Positions 42,579 through 54,381 of a stretch of DNA of 64,000 bases are shown one piece after another. The position numbers and the translations under genes were made by a program. Source of the stretch: Mesaphorura yosii (taxonomy: Eukaryota > Arthropoda > Collembola > Poduromorpha > Tullbergiidae); assembly GCA_009869945.1 (NCBI GenBank), contig WIXG01000328.1:1-64000 (forward strand), read 5' to 3'. Numbering within the stretch: the stretch's first letter is position 1; every line of letters begins with the position of its first letter. The notes under the pieces are model-generated. The model was not told the origin of the DNA and made no database searches. It was given only the letters and a program-made list of their open reading frames with translations.

Positions 42579-43835
42579 TTAATTACCGGGGAAAAGGAGT
42601 AAGAGCTCAATCGCGTTGTTCACCACCACGTCCCAGAAAAGTAACACCGTTCTCTCGTCAAGCGTGTACACAAACAGCTTCACCTGGACGGGTTGAGCCA
42701 ACCGTAACGCCCGCCGGCCAACCTCCCACTGGACCCTACTCATCTGGTGCCACTCTCCCTCCTTCGCCCCACACCCGCCCCGGGTGGTCCTCCAGTGCAC
42801 CAGTACGTTCATTGTCTCCCGTACGATAATCCCCGCAATCCGGAGACCCAACGACGTGAAAACTGCTGTCGTGACGAAAACGCCGATGATGAGAATCCGC
42901 ACGAAGAGTGGACCGTCGTAGCTGAGCGCAAAGAAGAAAGTCACTGAGCAGAAGATGAGCGTCCCGACAGCCAGCGCGCTGAGCAACGTGGACGCCCATC
43001 CCACAAATGACTCGATCATAAGGCGCATGATGGTGTACAGCCGGAGCAGGTCCAGGGTCAGTTTCGGGTGCCCCAGAGAAGGAGACCGGAGCTTTGTTCC
43101 AAACATGTAGTAGAGGTACCAGCCAGCGATAGTCAGGAACCCAATCAACATGTGCACCCGAGCACAGAGGAGAATGGACATGTAAGTGAAACCTATGAGG
43201 ACACATATTAAAGCGACGACTAACAGCCAGAATGGAGCTTGAGTGCCGAGGATGAACTCCACAGGGCGCACTGCCTCTCGAATAATCCGTGCGATGCTTT
43301 CCAGGTACAAAAACGCCGCTGCTGTGAACGACACAGGAATGAACAAACGGGCCAGCACGTACTCCAGTCGTAGGACGGCCCGCAGTCTCTGTTCGTACTC
43401 GGCATCCACGCGTTTCTCTTCACGGGTCCATCTGTCTTCAAACGGGGGCTCGCCGCTTAGTCGGTCGCAGACACGCATCATCGAGTTTCCCAACCCCACA
43501 AGGATTCTGGATCGGGCTACGTTCCAAATGAAGAGGTAGTCGTACAGCATGGCGATCATGTGGAATGGATTTGCGAGCTGAATGTAGAGGTTGACCGCCA
43601 CAGGTATGACACCATCCTTGTACAAGTACCATGAGATGAAGCTGAATCCGAGCAGGAAACATTGCATCACGAACGAGGCGATGATCTGGAATCTAGCAAC
43701 CCAGTAAAAGTGTTGGGATTCGTCGCACACTACTCGCCGATTTCGGGCTTGAATAAGAAGCGGAAACAGGCCCAGTTTGTGTGGGCCATGAAGACCGTGG
43801 ACAATGAGCCTGAGGGTGGCCGGTTCGAGGAGCAT
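42579..43835 (-). CDS. gustatory receptor (seven-transmembrane), intact copy B
   Basis: Single exon, 418 residues from the ATG at 43835 (the frame is open further upstream, but without ATG). Seven or so hydrophobic segments, for example FIPVSFTAAAFLYLESIARI, FWLLVVALICVLIGFTYMSI, TLLSALAVGTLIFCSVTFFF and ILIIGVFVTTAVFTSLGLRI, precede a C-terminal stretch LRLAQPVQVKLFVYTLDERT and VVVNNAIELLLLF. That tail, with a helix beginning after a conserved loop, matches the end of arthropod GRs. It is a predicted ligand-gated cation channel or tastant receptor; the ligand is unknown. It lacks introns, unlike copy A. Confidence 0.78.
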   Translation of the reverse strand: MLLEPATLRLIVHGLHGPHKLGLFPLLIQARNRRVVCDESQHFYWVARFQIIASFVMQCFLLGFSFISWYLYKDGVIPVAVNLYIQLANPFHMIAMLYDYLFIWNVARSRILVGLGNSMMRVCDRLSGEPPFEDRWTREEKRVDAEYEQRLRAVLRLEYVLARLFIPVSFTAAAFLYLESIARIIREAVRPVEFILGTQAPFWLLVVALICVLIGFTYMSILLCARVHMLIGFLTIAGWYLYYMFGTKLRSPSLGHPKLTLDLLRLYTIMRLMIESFVGWASTLLSALAVGTLIFCSVTFFFALSYDGPLFVRILIIGVFVTTAVFTSLGLRIAGIIVRETMNVLVHWRTTRGGCGAKEGEWHQMSRVQWEVGRRALRLAQPVQVKLFVYTLDERTVLLFWDVVVNNAIELLLLFPGN

Positions 43836-43907
43836 TGTTTGTGTATCTCTTGGAGATGTTATAATAAGACTGAAATTGCCGCATTGCGACAGCCGCAATA
43901 AAATCAA

Positions 43908-45070
43908 ATATCGGTTCAGATGGAAAATTTCTGGAGAATTTTATTAAGATGCATGAGGTTGGAAAATTCCCGCAGCCTGGCTTGCATGGGTTTCAGCCAG
44001 ATCCCATTAATTTTCATCATTCACACCATGAGCCGAGCATAGCACATGGTGTAAATATTTGATTTCAAATGTGACCTTCTTGGAATTGCCTATTGCTTGT
44101 GTGTGGTTTGAATTATAAATTATACCATAAATATCTCATGGCCAGTTTTCACCACCAAAAATCAGACAGCTTCTTTTGTGAAGTTTCAGGGGCATTAAAT
44201 TGGCCACTATTTTGCGAACAAGCAGCAACGAACAACTTGCACCGTACGTACTGAGTTGAGCGCTGGACTCAAAAACACAAAATGGGCTGACTATCACTGG
44301 TTTATGCGACAAGTTGCGTGATACATATTCCAGACGTGATGATTCCTACTACTTGAAGGCTGCATCATTTATCGAGCTCGACGTGTAGGTGTGTCCTCCG
44401 AATAATTTTTTTGATGACAACTCTGGCATGGGCAAGAGCAAGGATAAGGTGGTGGGCAAGGCAGTCTGAAACCAAAAAGCCTTATCGAAATTTTACAATG
44501 CTGGTTCTTTCGTGCTTGAAAACTTCCCGAGCACCGCTCCGAACATTTGGGTTCCAATAACGGCTCCTTCGATGAGCACAGGTTTCGCCACGGCGCGATC
44601 ACAAAGTCCAAGTTACAAGAAACAATGAAGGACCAGGGGCCAAGATGCACCCAAATCAGTGACCAGGAATGCTAACGGTCGCAATTAACTTTAACCGAGT
44701 TTTTTATTCAGTTAATTGGCAGGAGCAAATCAATTGCACGCCCTCTAGACAAAAAACCAGACGCAGACTCAATTAAACTTCCACTCGAAAACAAAAAAAA
44801 ACCCACGCCACAAAACGCCCTGCGCAAAACAAATTCTCGGTCAAAGCCGCAACGCAAACTTAAGTTCCATTTCATAATCTCAAATATTTACAAACATAGA
44901 ACTTGCAGAAATGCAGGGTTTAGCTGGACACACTCCGCAAGCCCCAACCCCGGCTCCAATCAGCCTGAGAGTAAAGCCTGAGTCGAGTTCTAGAGTTTAA
45001 ATAAATGTGATAACTGTAATTTCGACAAGCACGCAATTTAATAAAATTCACTCTGATAGTTAAGCTTCAT
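43908..45070. other. intergenic, no gene seen
   Basis: AT-rich, no supported coding. A minus-strand frame at 44369-44650 starts with GTG and has no family signal. Confidence 0.5.
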
Positions 45071-47329
45071 TTAAGCTAAGTTTAATTGATAGCATGATTT
45101 AGATTTTGCTGCGGCGAGGCTGAGGCTCGGTCGAGGCGGTTTCGGGATTTTCGCCGTCTGCGTCTTCTTGCATGACGTCGGCGGTACGATTTCCCTTCTT
45201 GCCACTTGCAGCGTAATCGTCCCACATTTGATGGTCTTGAAAATCCCGAGCACCTGCGCGTGCGTGTACTGCGTCAATGGCTGCCCGTTGATTGATAGTA
45301 TTTCGTCACCTGAAATGAGAACATGCAAAATTAATTACTGACAAAAACAACGCCAACGCTTTTCAAGTGCTCTGTTGATCCACACTTTGCAGAGATAGAA
45401 CTTACCTTCGGCTAGAGTTCCGTCCTCCGCCGCCTGACCGTAGTCAAATATGCGCTTGACGAAGACTCCAGGCTGGCCTCCTCCGCCGGTGGCGCTCCTC
45501 GCGCTGGACGTCGACGTCTGCGCTGAGGACGAATCTGCCCCACCAACGAATGTAAAGCCGAGGCTCTTCCGATTCTCGCCCTTGACGAAGCTGATTGTAA
45601 AGATGCAGAGTGATTTCAGGGAGCCGGAGGGCGCGGGCGCCGCCGCCGAGGGAGTCACGTCAGTCACGTTCGTTGCCTTCGACCTGCTGGAAGTCGGACG
45701 CCGGTCCCGAATTTTGTTCCTGAGACGGACTGAGGGAGCTGCAACTGTGGGGGGAGTCGATTGGCTGTCTGGAGTGGATTCCAAGGCGGTGGTGGCCGTG
45801 GCCACGCCTGACGGGACGGGAATCAGGCTGCTTTTTAGTGGTGCTGGCGCAGGGCTCTGTTCTTCATTCACGACGATGGCGGTTTTATACATGCAAAGTG
45901 AAGTTGAGACGATTGATGAGGGCTGGGGTTCGTTTTCGCATTGCATAGTGACAGGATCGGCACCCAAAGGCACCTCGACAAATGGAGCAGGCGACGAATC
46001 ACCATGCCTTCCCGAATCGCTCTCGTAGCCGCTCTCTTCGATCTCCGACGAATTCCTTGACCCCAGCCCAGATTTACGGCTCCTCCTGCGATCTGTATTC
46101 GTGCTCGTGCCTTGACTAGACTGACTGCTGCTCGTACTTACGTTGGAGGACGGATCTTCATCATCCTCTTCGTCTTCTTGGGCCTCCGTCGTGGAGCTCA
46201 GCTGGTGGAGAATGTCGCCGATGCTGCAGCTTCGCTGGCGGGTTTCTGAAAAACTTCGGTGCGGTTCGGGTTTGACGTAAATTGATCGGCTTTCTATTTC
46301 GGCCCCGTTTTCTTCTGCCACCGACTCTGACAACGAACTCAGTTTGCTCCTGATTATGTAATTGTAAGGGAAAGAAGGACGCTTGACGATGGGAGTGATG
46401 GTGACCGATTTTTGGACGTTCGACACTGACGCTGAAAGATGCGGGTCCGCGTTCGACCGTTCCGACGACCCGCCGCTGCTGCACGCCGAAGGGAGGTGCG
46501 TGGTCGAGGCTGCGAAGCGCTGGCGTGGAGTCATCAGGTACGTGTGCAGGTCCTTCAGGTGGTGGTCGAGAAGGGACATGGACGAAAGGTTGTCACAGCT
46601 CGTTGTTTTCGACAAGAAGGAAGCGGCGTGGGTTTCGGACGAAGTCGGTTCCCCAAGGTTGCTGTTGTTTTCGAAGCGAAGCGGCAGGCGCCCATCTTCC
46701 TGCTTTTCTTTTTGCTTGCGCAGATTCGGGCGAAGCAAATTCCGGAGTGACTCCACACGGCTCAGTTTTCTGACGAGGGTCGCCCCCGTTTTGTGTGGCT
46801 TCGAATCAGAATCGGTAGCATTCGTGTTCTTTTCCCCTTCGGGTATAAAGTTCAAAGAATTCCTGCGCGTCGTGGCGAATCCTAGCAACAGAGAAGATCG
46901 ACGGGGAACTCCGTTGAATCGGCTGATACTGGCGCTAGCGCTCATCGAAAGATCCTCCGAAGACGTGGACATTGAAGACGAAGTGCAAAAATCGTCGAAA
47001 CCCTTGCTGTTCGTGCTGTTCTTCGACCGGACGGGGTTCCGATTCCAGGTTCCAATAGAGCTTCTGCTTGCATTTTCATGGCGTTGGCGATTCCACGCGG
47101 AGTGCTGCGGATTTTCAATACAAGCGCCGATGTCGAAATCGACGTCGTCGACTGATTCGGCTCCAAACGAGCTGAATTTTGTGATTCCGACGAGCTGCGG
47201 GTCTTCGAACTCGAGGGAACCGTTTCTGCGCCGGTTGAAGATCCTCATCTTTCCGACGTTGTTCGTCCACTGCCTGCAAAACACAGAATGATCCAAATTA
47301 GTGAACTGTACTCTTAATTCGTCAGCCAT
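45071..47329 (-). CDS. PDZ-domain scaffold protein with long disordered N-terminus
   Basis: Exons 47329-45406 and 45309-45071 (GAAG|GTAAGT ... TTTCAG|GTGACG) join in phase, 720 residues. About 600 residues are Ser/Thr-rich, mostly disordered, with acidic runs (EDEEDDED) and many RRxS-type sites (PRRSS, TRRNS, DRRRSR). The C-terminal part is one PDZ domain: KSLGFTFVGG, GVFVKRIFDYGQAAEDGTL, EGDEILSINGQPLTQYTHAQ, GTITLQVARR. This resembles the PDZ of PDZD2/pro-IL16-type proteins (AAEDG.L.EGDEIL..NG..L). It should bind C-terminal peptides of membrane or signalling partners. The start is uncertain, because a good acceptor (TGTGTTTTGCAG) lies 20 codons after the ATG at 47329 and the true first exon may be further upstream. 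Confidence 0.8.
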
Positions 47330-48289
47330 GCCAAATTGTCAATGCGATGCAGCAGATCAGCAGATGTCGAGCTAATTAATTCTATTCTAGATTATGACAC
47401 TTCATTCGCAATCAGGCAGAAGAAAAACTTTCGCTTGCAATTAAAACCTACCAGAGACCAGAGCCAGACGGAGCCTTGACATGAATTTGCCATTTGCCGT
47501 TTGCTATTTGCGAAAAATATGAATTGCACGCGCAGTCCTCGATTTCCTTATCCACATGCAAATTTTTGCATGTTGACAAACGCATCTTCAATTCGTAATT
47601 TATGAGCTACATTCTGAATTAATTGCAAGCCGCTTTCTACTTTGTGTTTGCATTCATAAATCACGAATCACGCAGATTTCTTTGTTTTGCGATTGCGAAT
47701 TTCAACGGCAAAAATTGCGATTGTGATTCAATGCCAAGTTCAGTTCTTATTCGTACTCGGGCTCGTAATTTCTCCAATTTGAATTTCTTTCTTTGAACCT
47801 TTGTTGATAAATATTTGCATACAGATGCGTTCAGAGAAGAATGCTCGTGAAATGGAGCGAAAAGATTCACATTCACATTCGCATCTTTGGCATCACAAAA
47901 CTCGTTTTAATCCCTTTTCAGAGGTGTTCATGCTGATTAGCAGTAAAGCAACAAAACAAGTTTCGAATTACACGCAGAATTTCAGATGCAGACAAGAATC
48001 CAATTAATGTCCCATTTTATGAGTTTGCACAGTGAGCGATGCAACAAGGAAGTGATTCCCAATTCGTAATTCGCTTTTCGTCGTTCGTACTGTTAAGAAG
48101 ACAGAGTTCAATTTGCAAAGACAAATGGCTTCATTCTCACATCTCGGCCGCGGCTCGGTGGCAATTGCGAATTATACGCGTGTTTCATGATTCAGGCGAC
48201 CTTCGTACCAGCCCACAGCTAATGCTGATCACTGAGTTCAGGTAACACTTGAGAGTCACCACTCGCGAATTTCGGAATTTCGCACTGTC
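47330..48289. other. gene-poor AT-rich DNA
   Basis: No supported gene. Many AATT/AATTCG-rich words fit fast-evolving spacer. Confidence 0.5.
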
Positions 48290-48400
48290 ATCGCATTAGC
48301 AGCCAGCCAAGTCAAAGATTTACTTTCAAAACTCCAAATTCTGCGTAAGCTTATCGTCGCCTTTCACCTTGCAGATTTACAAGATAAAAGCACTCGACTT
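48290..48400 (+). repeat. dispersed repeat, partial copy
   Basis: Contains GATTTACTTTCAAAACTCCA and, further on, TTGCAGATTTACAAGATAAA, matching the longer copies at 49847-50617 and (inverted) 62626-63410. Confidence 0.55.
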
Positions 48401-49846
48401 ATTGCGACTCGACTAAAGTCAGATTGGACTTGAAAATTTGCAAATTGCAATTTTTGCAGGCTGAAACAGAAAATTCCTGATTTCTTAATGATTTGGGTCG
48501 CATAATCGCTAATTATTGAGATTTCTCGAAACGCGAAACTCGCTGCAAATTGCCAATTGCGAGGTAGGTTAATTATTTTGCTACTCTAAATTGTGCATTC
48601 GAACGAACGAATATTGTCGAATTGTGTCAGGAGTTATTGTAATTAACATAATTTATACTAAGACATCGCAAGCTGGTGGCAAAGTAATAAATAATTCGAT
48701 TAATTTTTTGTGATGCAATAATGATTTGTTTTTTATTTACGTGACCGCCATTTGCCATTCATTGCATTGCTTTCGGAAAGACGATGCGAGACTTCTTCAT
48801 CTTTGCTCCATTCATAAAATTGACAAGTAACTCGGCTTCTTTGCGTTTCACATTCGCATTCACTTTCGCGTTTCGTCTTCTTTCATTAAACAAAACGTCA
48901 AACAATAATAAAAACTCGCGAATCCCGATTTCGAAGTTGGCGCGGGGCAAATCGATAATCTGCGAGCAAACTTCGCGCGGCGATGCGCCATGATGACCAA
49001 TTATTCAAGTAATTAAAATCTCATTAACCGTTAGCCTCAGTTCACAATAATGAAGATGATGAAATGTGAACAATTGTCAATTACGTTTGGACGGAACTTT
49101 CATTGTCAGCGATTAATTAATTGGGAGACGAATAAATTGCTCGTAGCAGTGGTTTTTCATTTATTGCATTGCAAATGCCAATTTAAAGTGCCAATCAACA
49201 AATCTGACTTTAATTAAAATTCTTCAGTGATCTCAATTGGAAAGAAATTACATTGAAATGCATTTAAAGTAGATTGAAACTCGTTTCTCGTCTTTTTACA
49301 TCTCGTTTTAGTTTTCGCATCTGTGAAGATGAGCATAAGTTTACACGTAATTTGTAATCGTAATTCGACATGTGTTTTAACAACGTAAAACCTGTTTCGA
49401 ATTTTCACGGTTCAGCGTCCAGCTCGTAGCGTAACAAAGTTCAATTAATGTGTTGCTTTGTTTTTGTTTAATTAGAATCGGGAAGACTGGCAGAAGGCAA
49501 TGTGGAATGACGCCGTTTGAATGAGGAAGTCAAACGGTTCCATTGTTTTGTAATCCATACAATTAAAATCCGGTACGGTTACGGGATTTAATTAATTAAA
49601 CCAATGAAGTTGTTTAACAAGATTCGACTTCAAATAGGGCAATCTTCTGTCACAAAATTTACACTCGCGAATTTAATTCTTTGCAATTTGCTGTTTATGT
49701 CACTGTTACTTGAGATTAGGCTCAAGGACAAGCAATAATTCCAAAATGGGACGTATTGCCAATTGCGACTGCGCTTCCCAAATTGGCACTTCGCAAATAT
49801 TCGCAGGCGATACCCACGCGAATTGTGAAATACGTTCAACAGAATC
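48401..49846. other. gene-poor AT-rich DNA
   Basis: No supported gene, RNA or clear repeat border. Confidence 0.45.
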
Positions 49847-50617
49847 GGAATTGTAACGGAAATGCGCCAATTTAGACACAAACGAACAGCGAACGCCAAA
49901 ATCGTGATCTCGATTTGAGATGCTCATCGAATGTGACTTTTCACATGAGAATGCGATCGTCTTTTGTTAAGAATCCGTCTATCTCGTCGCTTTTCTTCGC
50001 TGAAGCGTGCGACAAATCAGATGAATCCCAGCTCGGCTGTTTCGTTTACTGCACAGCAACAATTAATTACGATTCTACTACGCAAATTTGCATTTCGCAC
50101 CTGCTCCCCTGCCAAAAATCGTAACCTTGTTACTCCTTATCTCAGGCCAAGCAAGTGATAACAAGCCGAGATAAATAAATAGCTCTCATAATTAATCTTT
50201 ATTATCACGACGACAAAGACAAAAGGCGAGTGAAGGCAAAGGAAGGCAGCAATAAAAGGAAACACGCGCACAGCAAAAATGCGCCGTCATCGCGGCATTT
50301 TACGATTTACTTTCAAAACTCCAAATTCGCGTTCGCGCATGTTTATTATTCTAATTCAGATTCATTAGCCCATAATTCTGCTTTGCAGATGTGCAAGATA
50401 AACACATGCATGAATTCAGGGCGGAATCACAATTCAAGATTGAAAGCACATGTATATGGCTTGCCAAGTCATTGTTGGCAATTACGAGCGGACAGGAAAG
50501 GAAACGAAAACGATCCGTGAATTTGCGAGAATAACAAATGCGAATTCGATTACGCAATGAAAGGCGCCTTAATACGCGAATAGAAAGCAAATAATGAGAC
50601 TTGTTACGTGTCAACAA
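49847..50617 (+). repeat. duplicated DNA upstream of IR copy 1
   Basis: Shares ordered blocks with the inverse of 62626-63410: TGTAACGGAAATGCGCCAAT, GAGATGCTCATCG, TAACCTT...CCTTATCTCAGGC, AGCAATAAAAGGAAACA, CGATTTACTTTCAAAACTCC, GATGTGCAAGATAAACA, TTGTTACGTGTCAA. Both copies lie just upstream of an ionotropic receptor gene, so they probably represent the gene's duplicated 5' flank. Confidence 0.7.
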
Positions 50618-50855
50618 TGAACATCAAAACGTGTCAGCCAGCGTGAATTGAGTCTCAACTCAATTTCAATCGCTCACGCTTTTACAACGTGATTCGCTGC
50701 GATTTGAATGACAGCAAGTCCAATTATTGCCAATTTTGTAACAATTCGTTGTTACTTCAAGTGTTTACTTGAACGGCTCCAAGAATTTGACGTGCTTCTG
50801 GAATTTTGGAATTTTACGGTGAATATCGAGATTTTATATTCAGTATGAAAGCAAG

Positions 50856-52301
50856 ATGGGTTACGGCCGCATTCTGTGTACGTTTCTCATTTTAGGGGCT
50901 TTGGCCACGTTTGCAGAAAATTCGACTCTGGCCGTTGTGCCCCATAATTTCTATGGCCAGCCCCTGAAGGTAGTACTCCAGGAATTCTGGTCTAGGCACG
51001 CCCCGGAATTTGGGACCCACACCGCCCTGACCGTGAACGGGAGTGAGTTCCACGCCCTCGGACCTGGCGTGACGCCCTTCTGGGATTTTCAGGACACGCT
51101 GAACTTCAGCTTGCGCGTGCTCGTCAGCAGTCGGACGGTGAGTGAAACCATCAGAGAAGGGAAGAACGGGACGGTAGAGGGTAAAGAAGGACAGTGGCTC
51201 CTATCCGGGGAGGCAGACGTGACCCACACGTACAGCCTCGAACCGTTCATACTCCGTGTGGGGTACTTCACGTATTTGCACCCCGTCCGGACGCAGTGGC
51301 ACTACGTTTTCTTCAGGCAGCCGCCCGTGCTGTTATACAGGTCAATTTACTTGGACCCCTTCACGGCGGCTTTGTGGGTGGCCCTGGTTTACACGTGGAC
51401 GGCGATCATTCTGGCTCTTTTCACCGCAACCGCACGCGCCACGCGCCAGCGAATTGGCGGGGTTGAGATCAGGGTTGGCGCTGGCGCTCGCCTTTACAGG
51501 ATGGCTCTGTGGAATATTTCCACCGTTACAGGAAAGAGTTTTCCAATCACAGAATCACAATCGGAAGAGGATACGCGTTTCTCGACGAAAGTGGTGACTC
51601 TGACGGCCAGTGCTCTCAGCTTTCTCGTCCTCTCCGTCTACACGGCTCTCATCATCTCGACGCTGTCGCTCCGTGTGGATCCTGTAAAGCGGCTGTCCGA
51701 CCTGCTGCAGTACGGCTACAAGGCCGTTGGGGCACCTGGCTACCCCGACCCTCGGGACTTCACGTACGACAGGGCGCTGGGTGACCGGCTGTACGGCATG
51801 ACGAGGCACAATTTTCGGAGCTACGAAGACACCATCGTCAAAGTGCTGACAGGTGCAGACGTCGGCGGCAATCACACCCAGACGCCACGCACGCGTTACG
51901 CGGGCTTCGAAGTCATGCATGGGTTCTGGATGAATGCCAGGCTCGGGAATTTCACAACCTCTCAGATTTGTGGCCTCTCCAATTTTCGGTCGCTCCGTCC
52001 ATTCAAGCACGCGATGATCCTGCGAAAAGACTCGCAGCTGAAAGAAGCCCTGAACCGAAAAATCTTGCAAATCACCGAAAACGGGCTGAATCGGAGACAC
52101 GAGGCTCATTTCCGGCTGACGGTCATCGACGACTGCCCCGCCCCGCCGCGGTACGTGTACGACCCCATCAATCTGACGGATACGTGCGAAGCGTTCTACG
52201 TCATGTTGTTTGGGCTGGGCTGCACTTGTTTTGTGCTTCTGGTAGAAAATCTTGCGAAGCGAACAATGCTGGCCTCGTTGACTAGAAATTGGAGCCGTTA
52301 A
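50856..52301 (+). CDS. ionotropic receptor (iGluR-like chemoreceptor), copy 1
   Basis: Intronless, 481 residues, ATG at 50856 with a leader (ILCTFLILGALATFA). There is no large amino-terminal domain; the protein starts with a short S1 ligand-binding lobe (FYGQPLKVVLQEFW..., EADVTHTYSLEPFILRVGYF), followed by M1 (FTAALWVALVYTWTAIILAL), a pore region (LWNISTVTGKSFP), M3 (SALSFLVLSVYTALIISTLSL, with VYTAL where iGluRs have SYTAN), the S2 lobe (FEVMHGFWMNARLGNFT..) and M4 (FYVMLFGLGCTCFVLLVENL). This domain order is that of divergent arthropod IRs, ligand-gated cation channels of sensory neurons. Copies 2 and 3 lie nearby. Confidence 0.88.
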   Translation: MGYGRILCTFLILGALATFAENSTLAVVPHNFYGQPLKVVLQEFWSRHAPEFGTHTALTVNGSEFHALGPGVTPFWDFQDTLNFSLRVLVSSRTVSETIREGKNGTVEGKEGQWLLSGEADVTHTYSLEPFILRVGYFTYLHPVRTQWHYVFFRQPPVLLYRSIYLDPFTAALWVALVYTWTAIILALFTATARATRQRIGGVEIRVGAGARLYRMALWNISTVTGKSFPITESQSEEDTRFSTKVVTLTASALSFLVLSVYTALIISTLSLRVDPVKRLSDLLQYGYKAVGAPGYPDPRDFTYDRALGDRLYGMTRHNFRSYEDTIVKVLTGADVGGNHTQTPRTRYAGFEVMHGFWMNARLGNFTTSQICGLSNFRSLRPFKHAMILRKDSQLKEALNRKILQITENGLNRRHEAHFRLTVIDDCPAPPRYVYDPINLTDTCEAFYVMLFGLGCTCFVLLVENLAKRTMLASLTRNWSR

Positions 52302-52689
52302 TCGGAACGGAACGATAGTTCTCCAGACGTAGCGTTAATTAAACGTCTGGCTCAGCAAGTTTTCCTTGCCTGAACCGCAAATTAGAAATTATTTTGATAC
52401 GATAAGCGCTTTAATTGAATATATGAACCAAATAATGAGAGAAATGCTTAGCAGCGAATTTTCGAGTTCTCAGCATTGTTTTTCGGTTTTCTGCGGAGTC
52501 ACGCAGCCTTGCGAAAACCGATTATCAGGCTGATTGCGGTTGGCTGACTCGAATTCTAGTTTATTCACGAATCGCCGCGAACCGCAAAAACAAAGAAATA
52601 TTAAAGCCTTTAAAAGACCGCATGCTAATTTCCATAGGACAGTCCAGCTCGAGAGTCTCGCCACACTAGCACGAAAACCCACGCGTAAA
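52302..52689. other. spacer between IR 1 and hydrolase gene
   Basis: No supported feature. Confidence 0.4.
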
Positions 52690-53581
52690 ATGTCGAGCAA
52701 GCAAGCGCCGCAACGACGCCGCAAGGCCAACGAGAACCCCGACGCAGCCGCAGCCTCGGCAACTGGCGCGGCGCCACCAAAACAGCCGTGCTGCACCAAA
52801 GCACCTTCGGTGGTCTCCAACTACAAGCCAAAGGGCAATGAGGTGGTGGGCAAAATCAGGTGGTCACCCGACCTGACAATCTACGAGTCACCATTCGACG
52901 CGAACAGGAAGCCCACAAAACTCATCATTTGTGCGTACGACATTTTCGGGCTGCACCCCAACACGAAGGAGGTTTGCGACAATCTCGCGCTCGCTTCCGG
53001 CGCCCGCGTCATCATGCCCGATTTCTACCGCGGCGATTACTGGAGCGAAGATCGAAAGTAAGTCGGGCGCGAAATTTGTATAACAAGCATGTAATGTGCA
53101 CGTTTTTTCACGCTGTAGTATTCAGTTGATGTTCAGTTGGGTGACGTATCACGGAAGCTGGGACACAATCGTCAAGACGGACATCCACAACATTCTCGAC
53201 GAGTACAAAACGAAAGAGGGCATCACGTCCGTCGGGATCTTCGGCTTCTGCTGGGGCGGGAAGATTTCCGTGCTGGCCGGGATAGAAATTCTCGACATCA
53301 GCGCGGCTGGGCTGATTCACCCGTCAGGAGTCCTCATTCAGGAGGCTGACAAGATCAAGTGCCCAGCTATCGTCTGTCCGAGCGGGGATGAAATCAATTT
53401 TCTACCGTTCAAAGTCAAAGTCGAGGAGCGCCTCGGCCAAGGCAAGGCGGAGCATTACCGTTATGATAACATGCATCACGGGTTTTGTGCGGCTCGCGGG
53501 AAATTCGATGATCCAGCGAACCGCACGGCGGTCGACGAAATTATTGGACACCTGGCGGCATTTTTCAATAAACACCTTTAA
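52690..53581 (+). CDS. dienelactone hydrolase-family protein (carboxymethylenebutenolidase-like)
   Basis: Exons 52690-53057 and 53119-53581 join in phase, 276 residues. A basic and Ala-rich N-terminus (about 50 residues) precedes an alpha/beta-hydrolase core: ICAYDIFGLHPNTKEVCDNL, GARVIMPDFYRGDYW, the nucleophile elbow GFCWGG (Cys in place of Ser, typical of DLH), CPSGDE (Asp) and HHGFCAARG (His). The Cys-Asp-His triad therefore looks complete. The family hydrolyses lactones and esters; animal homologues (CMBL) are cytosolic. A second possible acceptor (GTTCAG, about 28 bp later) is also in frame and would shorten the product by nine residues. Its place between chemoreceptors appears incidental. 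Confidence 0.88.
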
Positions 53582-53643
53582 ACCATGAACCGTGCCATGA
53601 ATTTTGAGAATTTGTGCACGTCTGCATAACCTAAAGTTTATGC

Positions 53644-53649
53644 AATAAA
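53644..53649 (+). terminator. polyadenylation signal, DLH-family gene
   Basis: AATAAA lies 63 bp after the stop. Confidence 0.55.
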
Positions 53650-53799
53650 TATGCACGAATATGCCGCAGTTGCAGTTAATTGGCAGTATTTAAATTGCAA
53701 TTACCAGGACGCAATTGCAATTGCATGATTTGGCAGTGACACAAAAGCAATTTATGAATTCGCGCTCACGTCCTCGAAAGTAAACACAGGCACAAACCG

Positions 53800-54148
53800 T
53801 AACGTGTAATTATGATCTCGAAAATTACTGGGTGGCAATTTATCATTAAAAATCGAGTCAAATCTCAAATTCACGTCACGTGTATGTACTTCAAGAATGC
53901 AAGGCTGGCCCGCCGAGTCGATTATTCGAGATTAAGTCGTTAATTACGGTGATTACAGATTATCTACGTGACCCGTCACCGTAACGTCAAGCACAAAAGC
54001 AGCGAGCAGCGCTGTGCTGCGCTACTGTGCGTTTGCAGAAAATTAGCATAATTTATGCAAGTCATAAGCAGAAGCACCTTCATTAAATTGTGACATCTTT
54101 TTTTATGCCCTCGCGATGCTCCGATTCGCATTTATCTTCATAAATAAA
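53800..54148 (+). repeat. direct repeat upstream of IR copy 2
   Basis: Matches 55997-56330 in the same orientation: GATCTCGAAAATTAC, ATTACAGATTA, GCTACTGTGC, AAATTAGCATAA, CACCTTCATTAAATTGTG, CATCTTT...TGCTCCGATTC. The two copies bracket IR copy 2. Confidence 0.7.
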
Positions 54149-54381
54149 AGAGCCACCGCGACAATTTCGGCAAAAATTGAGTGCCGAGACTTTCGCTTTT
54201 CGATTTTCTGCGGAAACCTCAAATTAGTGAAATTAGAGTCATCTTCACTGCGCTTTCGCGAAGCGAAATTGTCACTTGAGACGCCAGTGTTTATTGCAAT
54301 TCACGTCAAATTGCCGTCTTTGCTCGAGAGCTGCTTGAAAATTTGCAAATTCAGTGTACCTTTTCTTTTGATCACGTTAAC

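Noticed and set aside
44369-44650. Cys/Pro-rich minus-strand frame
   Set aside because: Starts with GTG, no family pattern, no splice context, and lies in AT-rich spacer.
46383-47291. Long plus-strand frame inside the PDZ gene
   Set aside because: It mirrors the Ser-rich sense frame; the spliced PDZ domain shows the sense strand is real.
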